Part shown: piece after piece, positions 57,930 through 64,000 of the stretch
Numbering within the stretch: position 1 is the first letter of the stretch
Layout of the letters: each line of letters begins with the position of its first letter
Assembly (NCBI GenBank): GCA_016176335.1
Contig: JACOXI010000003.1
Location: forward strand, 186,001 to 250,000
Length of the DNA stretch: 64,000 nt
Direction: 5' to 3'
Origin: Candidatus Daviesbacteria bacterium
GTDB taxonomy: Bacteria > Patescibacteria > Microgenomatia > Daviesbacterales > UBA10151
The notes under the pieces: model-generated
Database searches by the model: none
Told to the model about the DNA's origin: nothing
The model's input: the letters and a program-made list of their open reading frames with translations, nothing else
Translations under genes and position numbers: made by a program

Positions 57930-60092
57930 ATGCCAGTTCAAAAGACCAAACGGGATTTTCCGTTAGATCGCATACGCAATATAGGCATTATTGCCCATAT
58001 TGATGCAGGGAAAACCACTACAACCGAGCGAATCCTCTTTTATACAGGCAGATCATACAAAATCGGAAATATTGATGAAGGCACAACAGTGACTGACTGG
58101 ATGGAGCAGGAAAGGGAGAGAGGAATTACTATTGTTTCTGCTGCTGTCACCACTTTTTGGACAGTTAAATCTGGTCTTTTTGAAGGAACTGAAACAAGAA
58201 TTAATTTAATTGATACTCCCGGACACGTTGATTTTACGGCAGAAGTTGAAAGATCTTTGCGAGTATTGGATGGAGCAGTAATTGTTTTGGATAGCTCTTC
58301 CGGTGTGCAATCTCAAACCGAGACTGTTTGGAGGCAGGCCAATAAATACAGTGTGCCCCTTATTGCCTTTGCCAACAAAATGGATGTGGTGGGTGCGGAT
58401 TTTGCCGCTACTATTCAATCTGCCAGAGACAGGTTAGGTGCAAATGCTGTTGCTTACAATTTACCCATGGGAAAAGAGAATGATTTTAAAGGAGTAGTAG
58501 ATCTTTTAACTGAAAAAGCAATAATTTGGGAAGGTGATCCCTCGACTCCGCTCGGGACAAGTGATACCGGTGCCAAATTTACCGAAGTAGCAATACCTGC
58601 TGATATGGTGGATCAAGTTAAAGAGGCCCGTGAGAAGTTGGTGGAAGAGATTTCAGGGACAGATGATGTGTTAATGGAAAAATACTTGGCTGCAGAGGAA
58701 ATCAGCATCGATGAACTCAAAAAGGCTTTGAGAAAAGCAGTTATTGATAATAAAATTGTGCCTGTTTTGGCAGGATCATCTTTGCGCAACAAAGGCGTTC
58801 AACCTATGCTTGATTCAGTGGTAGAGTATCTGCCATCCCCACAAGATATTGGGCAAGTGTCGGGCCAAAACCCTCAAACAGGTGAGATGGTTATACGTAA
58901 AGCTGATCCCCTCGCTCCCTTATCTGCTTTGGCTTTTAAGATTCAGGTTGATCCGCACGTTGGAAAACTTACTTATATTAGGGTTTACTCTGGAACTTTA
59001 AAAAGTGGTTCTTATGTTTACAACTCCACTAAGCAAATTAAGGAAAGAGTCGGCAGACTACTCTTGATGCATGCCAATGACCGGGAAGAGATTGAGGAAG
59101 CTTATGCAGGGGAAATTGTGGCTGCAGTAGGACTTAAGGATACTATCACCGGAGATACACTTTGTGATGAGATTGCTCCTATTATTTTAGAATCCATCTC
59201 ATTTCCTGATCCGGTTATTTCCTTGGCCATTGAGCCGAAAACAAAATCCGATCAGGAAAAATTAGGCTATGCTTTACAAAGACTGGCAGAGGAAGATCCA
59301 ACCTTCAGAATAAAGAGCGATCCTGAAACAGCCCAGACTATTATTGCCGGAATGGGGGAATTACAGCTGGAGATTTTAGTGGAGCGAATGAGGAGGGAGT
59401 TTAAAGTGGATGCCAATGTTGGCCAGCCTCAGGTTGCCTATAAAGAAACCATTACTAAAATGGCAGAGGGAGAAGGTAAGTATATCAGGCAAACTGGTGG
59501 TCGGGGTCAATATGGTCACTGTCTTTTAAGAATTGAGCCTTTGCCTCGTGGACAAGGAAGAGAATTTGTTTCCGAAATTACTGGCGGAGCAATACCACGG
59601 GAGTTTATTTCTCCCATTGAAAAAGGTGTTATTGAGAAAGAAGATACCGGAATTTTGGCAGGATACCCGTTAACAGATATTAAGGTGGCAGTATACGATG
59701 GATCTTTTCATGATGTTGATTCATCAGAGGTGGCATTTAAAATTGCCGCTTCTTTAGGTTTGTCTGAAGCTGCCAAAAAAGCAGATATGATTTTGCTCGA
59801 ACCTATCATGAAGGTTGAGGTGACAACCCCGGATGAGTTTATGGGGGATATTATCGGTGATCTATCTTCCAAAAGAGCCCAAATTTTGGGATCGGAAAAG
59901 CGGGGAAATTATACCATCATTAATGCTTTGGTACCCTTGGCAGAGATGCACGGATACGCAACAGCTCTTCGCAGTATGTCCCAAGGTCGAGCCGGCTACT
60001 ATATGGAGGCTGATCACTACGAACCGGTACCAGCCCAAATCACTGCCAAAATAGTTGAATCCTCTGGATTTACAGGCCGTGTTGAGCATTAG
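57930..60092 (+). CDS. fusA: Elongation factor G with a repeat-derived insertion
   Basis: GTPase that drives translocation and, with RRF, ribosome recycling. Domain I: IGIIAHIDAGKTTTTERILFYTG, the switch TDWMEQERERGITIVSAAVT, DTPGHVDFTAEVERSLRVLDG, NKMD; domains II-V follow (EFMGDIIGDLSSKRAQILG; PLAEMHGYATALRSMSQGRAGY). 720 residues. In the G' subdomain, residues about 202-213 (DPSTPLGTSDTG) come from the palindromic repeat at 58539-58559, the same element as in grpE. It stands 71 bases after the Gre-like gene and is separated from tuf by the toxin/alarmone island. Confidence 0.97.
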   Translation: MPVQKTKRDFPLDRIRNIGIIAHIDAGKTTTTERILFYTGRSYKIGNIDEGTTVTDWMEQERERGITIVSAAVTTFWTVKSGLFEGTETRINLIDTPGHVDFTAEVERSLRVLDGAVIVLDSSSGVQSQTETVWRQANKYSVPLIAFANKMDVVGADFAATIQSARDRLGANAVAYNLPMGKENDFKGVVDLLTEKAIIWEGDPSTPLGTSDTGAKFTEVAIPADMVDQVKEAREKLVEEISGTDDVLMEKYLAAEEISIDELKKALRKAVIDNKIVPVLAGSSLRNKGVQPMLDSVVEYLPSPQDIGQVSGQNPQTGEMVIRKADPLAPLSALAFKIQVDPHVGKLTYIRVYSGTLKSGSYVYNSTKQIKERVGRLLLMHANDREEIEEAYAGEIVAAVGLKDTITGDTLCDEIAPIILESISFPDPVISLAIEPKTKSDQEKLGYALQRLAEEDPTFRIKSDPETAQTIIAGMGELQLEILVERMRREFKVDANVGQPQVAYKETITKMAEGEGKYIRQTGGRGQYGHCLLRIEPLPRGQGREFVSEITGGAIPREFISPIEKGVIEKEDTGILAGYPLTDIKVAVYDGSFHDVDSSEVAFKIAASLGLSEAAKKADMILLEPIMKVEVTTPDEFMGDIIGDLSSKRAQILGSEKRGNYTIINALVPLAEMHGYATALRSMSQGRAGYYMEADHYEPVPAQITAKIVESSGFTGRVEH
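58539..58559. repeat. Palindromic repeat inside fusA
   Basis: CCCTCGACTCCGCTCGGGAC, one base different from the grpE copy at 21746-21765, and read in the same frame (DPST-LGT). Confidence 0.8.
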
Positions 60093-60157
60093 AATTATTA
60101 CGGGGAGTAAAATATTTGCTGATTTTTTGGCGGATATCTGGGAATCAAATATCTGTT

Positions 60158-60186
60158 TTGACAAAGCGTACGGAAAAGCGTACACT
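60158..60186 (+). promoter_or_regulatory. Promoter and putative operator of the toxin-antitoxin pair
   Basis: TTGACA (60158-60163), 17-base spacer, TACACT (60181-60186), ATG at 60195. The spacer holds two direct copies of GCGTAC (60166-60171 and 60178-60183), 12 bases apart, a good fit for cooperative antitoxin dimers that autorepress. Confidence 0.7.
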
Positions 60187-60194
60187 GCTTTTAT

Positions 60195-60518
60195 ATGACC
60201 ACAGTTTCTGTAACTCAAGCCCGTGCCAATTTATACGATCTTATTGATAAGGTTTCTACGTCTGGTAAACCAGTTGGAATTACCAATAAAGGTCAAACAA
60301 AAGCTATTTTAATTTCTCCGGAAGAGTTAAGATCTTGGGAGGTAACCATGGAAGTTATGAATGATAAAGAGTTGATGGAGCAAATCAGAGAAAGTAAGAA
60401 AGATATTAAAGCTGGGAGGATTTACTCACTTGATGAAGTAGAAAAGGAGTTAAGATCAGTAAGGGATGTATCAGGTAAACCTATCAAATCAGGCAAGAAA
60501 AAGTCTAAAAAAGCTTGA
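60195..60518 (+). CDS. Phd/YefM-family antitoxin
   Basis: 107 residues: TTVSVTQARANLYDLIDKVSTSGKPVGITNKGQTKAILISPEELRSWEVTMEVM is the complete Phd/YefM DNA-binding core, followed by a long charged helix (DKELMEQIRESKKDIKAGRIYSLDEVEKELR), the toxin-wrapping part, and a Lys-rich tail. It should neutralise the toxin encoded by the overlapping gene and repress the promoter upstream. It overlaps the toxin gene by 53 bases. Confidence 0.92.
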   Translation: MTTVSVTQARANLYDLIDKVSTSGKPVGITNKGQTKAILISPEELRSWEVTMEVMNDKELMEQIRESKKDIKAGRIYSLDEVEKELRSVRDVSGKPIKSGKKKSKKA

Positions 60519-60717
60519 TTATAAATTCCAAGATAAAGTATTGAAATCCCTGAGACTACTTGAGGTTGATCCATTTCTGGGTGAAAAAATGGGTGGACAA
60601 TTCAAAGGATCTTTCCGAATTAAGATTCCGCCTTTGAGAATAATTTATACTCCGGATTTTAGTCGGAAGATAATTTTAGTTGAGGCTATCGGCCACAAAG
60701 GAGATATCTACAAATAA
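60466..60717 (+). CDS. RelE/ParE-superfamily toxin
   Basis: 83 residues: YQVNLSNQARKSLKKLDYKFQDKVLKSLRLLEVDPFLGEKMGGQFKGSFRIKIPPLRIIYTPDFSRKIILVEAIGHKGDIYK, with the typical RIIY and IGHKGDIY ends. Catalytic-type basic residues (Arg of RIIY, His and Lys of GHKGDIY) suggest a ribosome-dependent mRNA interferase. The 53-base overlap with the antitoxin gene is large but usual for RelBE-type pairs. It could also be of the non-ribosomal ParE type. Confidence 0.88.
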   Translation: MYQVNLSNQARKSLKKLDYKFQDKVLKSLRLLEVDPFLGEKMGGQFKGSFRIKIPPLRIIYTPDFSRKIILVEAIGHKGDIYK

Positions 60718-60725
60718 ATATTTTC

Positions 60726-60750
60726 TGTTGCCAGGATCCAGATGGCAACA
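60726..60750. terminator. Hairpin between the converging toxin and RelA/SpoT genes
   Basis: Perfect 8-bp stem TGTTGCCA / TGGCAACA with a nine-base loop, between two converging genes. T tracts on either side are weak, so it may be a terminator or only a stable 3' end. Confidence 0.45.
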
Positions 60751-60801
60751 TCTTCGGCCTCTTGAAATCCAGTGATTTTTATTAGAAAATAGATTTATCC
60801 T

Positions 60802-61866
60802 TTAATTTGAAGGCATTTTTTTACTTTTTTCTATAATAGCCGCAACACGAACTATAAAATCTTGGACATCAAGGAAGAAATTAGGATATGCTCTTTTTAA
60901 AGAATTTATATCACCTGCAGATACAAGAACAGGTTCTATTTTCTCACCATTAGCTACCCTAGCTTCAGCCTCAGTATAGTCCTCGGAGGCTTTCTTAATG
61001 TTGTCCTTTGCGTAAGATGTTATTCTAACCTTTTTTTCTAAAGAATTTAAGATAATTAAATGGTAATAAGAACCCTTTCCTTTTTTATCTGCAATGATTT
61101 TCAAAGCAAATTTATAGCTCTCCATAGCATTTAATGCTCTAATATCTTCAGCAATATGAGCAACAGCATCAAAAGTTTCTTTTTTGTCCATTTTATTATA
61201 TTTTGAGATTCTAGGCGTACCTTCAATATAAGCAAATGCTGAAGATGTAATAGCAAAAAAGTCGCGCCACTTTTTTTCTCCCTCTCCAGATTTAAGTGCC
61301 TGTCCGAGATAAGTTCCCATTGTTTCAACAGCGGTAGCCCATGCGTGTTGTAGCTTTGTCCTAATTTGTAGTTCTAATAAGAGTCCATTATATTCTGGTT
61401 TAATTTTATTTTTATACCTATAGACTAAATGTACGCTACGATATCCATCCTCTTTTGGATTCTGAATATAATCATCCGTTCGAACCAATCTATGCTGAAA
61501 CTTTTTATCCATAAGATATATCGATTCGAGTTGGGTAACATCTTTGATAGATTTAACAACTGCTCTTAAACCACCTATGTCCTGCATTCTAGCAAGTTTC
61601 ATACCTCTGAATCTTCTCAATTTATCAATTATTGTGGACATACGTTTTAAACGCTGAGCTACAATTGCATTTGATTTCAATCTCCTCAATCTGGTTCTTA
61701 ATGTAGCTTGAAAAGTATTCATTGGGTAACCATGACAAGCGCGCCAATTACTTAGAACATCGAGAGCATGATTAAATTGTTCTTGGTCATTAGATTTACG
61801 ACTGATTAAGATATCGCCTGCTCTATCTACTGCGGAATTTGAATAATCGGGTTGTGGAAATACCAT
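60802..61866 (-). CDS. RelA/SpoT-domain alarmone synthetase-like protein (possible toxSAS)
   Basis: 354 residues. The synthetase fold is well kept: RTRLRRLKSNAIVAQRLKR (residues 57-75), MQDIGGLRAVV (94-104), DDYIQNPKEDGYRSVHLVY (131-149), LELQIRTKLQHAWATAVE (164-181). There is no HD hydrolase domain, so it cannot degrade its product. A C-terminal part of about 150 residues (from residue 205) is not from known SAS enzymes; it ends with NSLKRAYPNFFLDVQDFIVRVAAII. CapRel-type defence proteins also couple a synthetase to a C-terminal control domain, but I see no proof of kinship. The ATG at 61866 follows TATAAT by 7 bases; an upstream in-frame start is rejected. Confidence 0.85.
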   Translation of the reverse strand: MVFPQPDYSNSAVDRAGDILISRKSNDQEQFNHALDVLSNWRACHGYPMNTFQATLRTRLRRLKSNAIVAQRLKRMSTIIDKLRRFRGMKLARMQDIGGLRAVVKSIKDVTQLESIYLMDKKFQHRLVRTDDYIQNPKEDGYRSVHLVYRYKNKIKPEYNGLLLELQIRTKLQHAWATAVETMGTYLGQALKSGEGEKKWRDFFAITSSAFAYIEGTPRISKYNKMDKKETFDAVAHIAEDIRALNAMESYKFALKIIADKKGKGSYYHLIILNSLEKKVRITSYAKDNIKKASEDYTEAEARVANGEKIEPVLVSAGDINSLKRAYPNFFLDVQDFIVRVAAIIEKSKKMPSN

Positions 61867-61943
61867 AGCGGTTATTATACAAATATCCCAGAAATAATCA
61901 AAAGACACCTTGGCTACGAAAGATTTTAAAACGTTTTTACCTC

Positions 61944-62051
61944 TTGCATAATCAGGCAAATTATTGTATATTTATATCTGTTACCAGCTTAAGGGGCTGG
62001 TATTTAATTGTCATTTGTCATATTGAGTCTGGACAAGATGAGATGGATAAT
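61944..62051 (+). promoter_or_regulatory. tuf promoter(s) and 5' hairpin
   Basis: TTGCAT (61944-61949), 17 bases, TATATT (61967-61972): predicted start near 61979. A 7-bp hairpin TACCAGC / GCTGGTA (61982-62002) then sits at the 5' end of the mRNA, suited to protect it. A second promoter-like set is TTGAGT (62023-62028), 17 bases, GATAAT (62046-62051). tuf thus does not rely on the fusA transcript. The first promoter overlaps the start of the divergent RelA/SpoT gene's upstream region. Confidence 0.65.
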
Positions 62052-62068
62052 GATAAAATAACAAAATT

Positions 62069-63253
62069 ATGGCTGAACAGAAAAAGTTTGACAGAAGTAA
62101 ACCCCACGTAAATATTGGTACCATGGGTCATGTTGACCATGGTAAAACCACTCTTACTGCAGCTATTACCAAAGTTTTAGCTGGCAAAGGTCTGGCTGAA
62201 GCTCGCTCTGTTGACCAAATTGACAATGCTCCTGAAGAAAAAGCCCGCGGTATCACCATCAATATCTCCCACCAGGAATACGAAACCGAAAAAAGACATT
62301 ATGCTCATATAGACATGCCTGGTCACGCAGACTATATTAAGAACATGATTACCGGCGCCGCACAAACAGATGGCGCCATTTTAGTTGTTTCCGCGCCTGA
62401 CGGCCCAATGCCGCAAACCAGAGAACATTTGCTTTTGGCAAGACAAGTAGGAGTTCCAGCAATTGTAGTATTTTTGAACAAAGTTGATATGGTTGATGAT
62501 GCGGAACTGCTGGATTTGGTGGAAGAAGAAGTCCGGGATCTTTTGAAAAAATATGAATATGATCCGCAGTCACCTATTATTCGCGGTTCTGCTAAAAAAG
62601 CTTTGGAAGGTGATGCGGAGGCTGTGAAGGCTGTTGAAGAACTTATGGCCAAGGTGGATGAATGGATTCCAACACCGGTCAGAGATGTGGAGAAACCATT
62701 TTTGATGGCTGTTGAGGATGTTTTCTCCATCAAAGGCAGAGGAACTGTGGTAACCGGAAGAATTGAAAGAGGCAAGGTTAAAGTTAATGAGGAAATTGAA
62801 ATTGTGGGGATTAGACCTACCAAAAAGAGTGTGGTGACGGGAATTGAGATGTTTCACAAAATGTTGGATGAAGGACAAGCCGGAGATAATGCCGGCATAC
62901 TGCTTCGAGGTATTGAGAAAGATGATGTGGAAAGAGGTCAGGTTTTGGCCAAACCCTCCTCAATCACTCCTCATGCCGAATTTGAAGCAGAAGTTTATAT
63001 TTTATCTAAGGAAGAGGGCGGAAGGCACACGCCTTTCTTCAAAGGTTACAGACCACAATTTTATATCAGGACCACAGATGTAACAGGTGAGGTACAACTG
63101 CCGGAAGGTGTGGAGATGGCCATGCCGGGAGACACGGTTAAAGTTACCGGTAAATTAATTACACCGGTTGCTATGGAAGATGGTTTAAGGTTTGCTGTCC
63201 GCGAAGGTGGTAAAACTGTTGGAGCTGGGGTAATTACGAAAATTATTGCTTAA
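62069..63253 (+). CDS. tuf: Elongation factor Tu
   Basis: 394 residues: GTMGHVDHGKTTLTAAITKVL, ARGITINISHQEYET, DMPGHADYIKNMITGAAQ (Met for the usual Cys of DCPGH), NKVDM, GSAKKALEGD, and domain II/III to GKTVGAGVITKIIA. It delivers aminoacyl-tRNA to the ribosome. Codon use looks more GC-rich and regular than its neighbours, as expected for a very highly expressed gene. Confidence 0.99.
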   Translation: MAEQKKFDRSKPHVNIGTMGHVDHGKTTLTAAITKVLAGKGLAEARSVDQIDNAPEEKARGITINISHQEYETEKRHYAHIDMPGHADYIKNMITGAAQTDGAILVVSAPDGPMPQTREHLLLARQVGVPAIVVFLNKVDMVDDAELLDLVEEEVRDLLKKYEYDPQSPIIRGSAKKALEGDAEAVKAVEELMAKVDEWIPTPVRDVEKPFLMAVEDVFSIKGRGTVVTGRIERGKVKVNEEIEIVGIRPTKKSVVTGIEMFHKMLDEGQAGDNAGILLRGIEKDDVERGQVLAKPSSITPHAEFEAEVYILSKEEGGRHTPFFKGYRPQFYIRTTDVTGEVQLPEGVEMAMPGDTVKVTGKLITPVAMEDGLRFAVREGGKTVGAGVITKIIA

Positions 63254-63305
63254 GTTACTTAAGTAACTTAAAATGCACATTGAAAGGGAAATCCCTACAG
63301 GGATT
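63250..63305 (+). promoter_or_regulatory. tuf-rpsJ spacer: 22-base palindrome and hairpin over the rpsJ ribosome-binding site
   Basis: TTAAGTTACTT / AAGTAACTTAA (63250-63271) is a perfect palindrome that includes the tuf stop. Then AATCCC-TACA-GGGATT (63290-63305) folds so that the AGGGA ribosome-binding site (63299-63303) of rpsJ is paired. This could couple or control S10 translation. Confidence 0.55.
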
Positions 63306-63310
63306 ATAAT

Positions 63311-63615
<305 letters not shown>

Positions 63616-63619
<4 letters not shown>

Positions 63620-63665
63620 CACTCTGTGTCATCCTGAGGGCGAAGCCCGAAGGATCTCTGAACTT
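63616..63665. repeat. Dispersed palindromic repeat at the rpsJ 3' end
   Basis: GTGACACTCTGTGTCATCCT then GAGGGCGAAGCCCGAAGGATCTCTGAAC. Contains two hairpins (GACAC...GTGTC and GGGC...GCCC). The rpsJ stop lies in it. Confidence 0.7.
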
Positions 63666-63668
63666 GTT

Positions 63669-63944
63669 TCAGATACCATCTAAAAGATTCTTAAATGCTG
63701 GGTTAATGGTTTTTATAAGTGCCATTTTCCTTTTTCTTGTCCAACCCTTTATTTTCTTCTCTGCGTTTATGGCGTCCATAACTTGGTCAAATTCTTGATA
63801 ATAAACTAACTTATTTATATTGTATTTACTTGTAAAGTGATATTTCTTTATTCTATGTTCATGTATCCGACGCTCTAAATTGTTAGTTACTCCCACATAA
63901 AGAGTATTGGATTTATTTGTTAGGATATAAACATAATAAGACAT
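63669..63944 (-). CDS. GIY-YIG nuclease-domain protein
   Basis: 91 residues: YYVYILTNKSNTLYVGVTNNLERRIHEHR (GIY-YIG motif as VYI-YVG with the catalytic Arg), NINKLVYYQEFDQVMDAINAEKKIKGWTRKRKMALI (conserved Glu and KGW). It is of the stand-alone UPF0213/YhbQ type, often present in many copies in CPR and Bacteroidetes genomes, with unclear, possibly DNA-repair, function. Repeat DNA lies on both sides, so the gene may have travelled as a repeat-flanked unit. Confidence 0.9.
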   Translation of the reverse strand: MSYYVYILTNKSNTLYVGVTNNLERRIHEHRIKKYHFTSKYNINKLVYYQEFDQVMDAINAEKKIKGWTRKRKMALIKTINPAFKNLLDGI

Positions 63945-64000
63945 GATTAGAAGTATCTCACATTCGTGAGAGATGTTTCGCTTCGCTCAACATGACAATT
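63945..64000. repeat. Palindromic repeat at the right edge
   Basis: ATCTCACATTCGTGAGAGAT is a hairpin, followed by GTTTCGCTTCGCTCAACATGAC, which on the other strand is of the GTCATGTTGAGCGAAGCG family also present at 61-90. Cut off by the window edge. Confidence 0.65.

Noticed and set aside
62332..62823. Minus-strand open frame opposite tuf
   Set aside because: Antisense shadow caused by the regular codon use of tuf; Ser/Thr-rich product without family resemblance.

Overview
The window reads as a contiguous piece of an AT-rich, very compact bacterial chromosome, most probably from the Candidate Phyla Radiation (Patescibacteria), and by gene style from the Microgenomates side of it. Support: minimal versions of universal proteins (initiation factor 2 without N-terminal domains, alanyl-tRNA synthetase without its C-terminal domain, short HrcA, short triosephosphate isomerase, a Gre-like coiled coil without the C-terminal domain), many one-helix surface proteins with small beta-rich ectodomains, PilN/PilO and an FtsA/PilM-like protein fused to a baseplate-J-like ectodomain, almost no intergenic space, and several convergent genes overlapping at their 3' ends. 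TGA is used as a normal stop codon, which argues against the Gracilibacteria/Absconditabacteria code. I see no rRNA, tRNA, CRISPR array, prophage or insertion sequence.

Layout. 1-9 kb: a cut-off surface-protein end, a 3D-domain protein, a UvrD/PcrA helicase, a run of thioredoxin, alkyltransferase-like protein, triosephosphate isomerase, LytR-CpsA-Psr protein and a HolA-like protein, then on the minus strand PilN, PilO, a 55-residue membrane protein, an FN3-dockerin protein and S20. 9-20 kb: MurJ, LepA, GrpB-family protein, orphan antitoxin, glycosyltransferase, DUF378 protein, LD-carboxypeptidase, NAD kinase, MFS transporter and surface proteins, including a VirB2/TrbC-like pilin segment joined to a large ectodomain. 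20-27 kb: the CIRCE-controlled hrcA-grpE-dnaK-dnaJ chaperone cluster, a membrane-tethered trypsin-like protease and a DUF1189-like protein. 28-38 kb: information and RNA-decay block nusA, infB, a degenerate DHH protein, rpsO, pnp with an RGG-rich tail, a Lon ATPase lacking its protease domain, and RNase J. 38-49 kb: ftsK, tsaC, RodZ-like protein, alaS, PilM/baseplate-J fusion, sortase, ruvX, mltG, an MFS transporter and a stand-alone riboflavin kinase. 49-64 kb: rpoB-rpoC-rpsL-rpsG, a small unknown, the Gre-like coiled coil, fusA, an inserted Phd/RelE toxin-antitoxin pair and RelA/SpoT-domain gene, then tuf, rpsJ and a GIY-YIG protein.

Two patterns run through the whole window. First, about ten genes have a promoter -10 element (often TATAAT, several with an extended TGn) ending 6 or 7 bases before the ATG, which predicts leaderless mRNAs; only one gene has a perfect Shine-Dalgarno sequence. 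Second, short palindromic or GC-skewed repeats lie both between genes and, in frame, inside essential genes (grpE, dnaK, dnaJ, nusA, infB, mltG, fusA), where they add low-complexity peptides, including one in the IF2 G domain just ahead of switch II. The strongest leads for something undescribed are these in-frame repeats, the Lon ATPase-only protein, the Gre coiled coil, the RGG-tailed PNPase next to a dead DHH protein, and the toxin/alarmone island that splits fusA from tuf.
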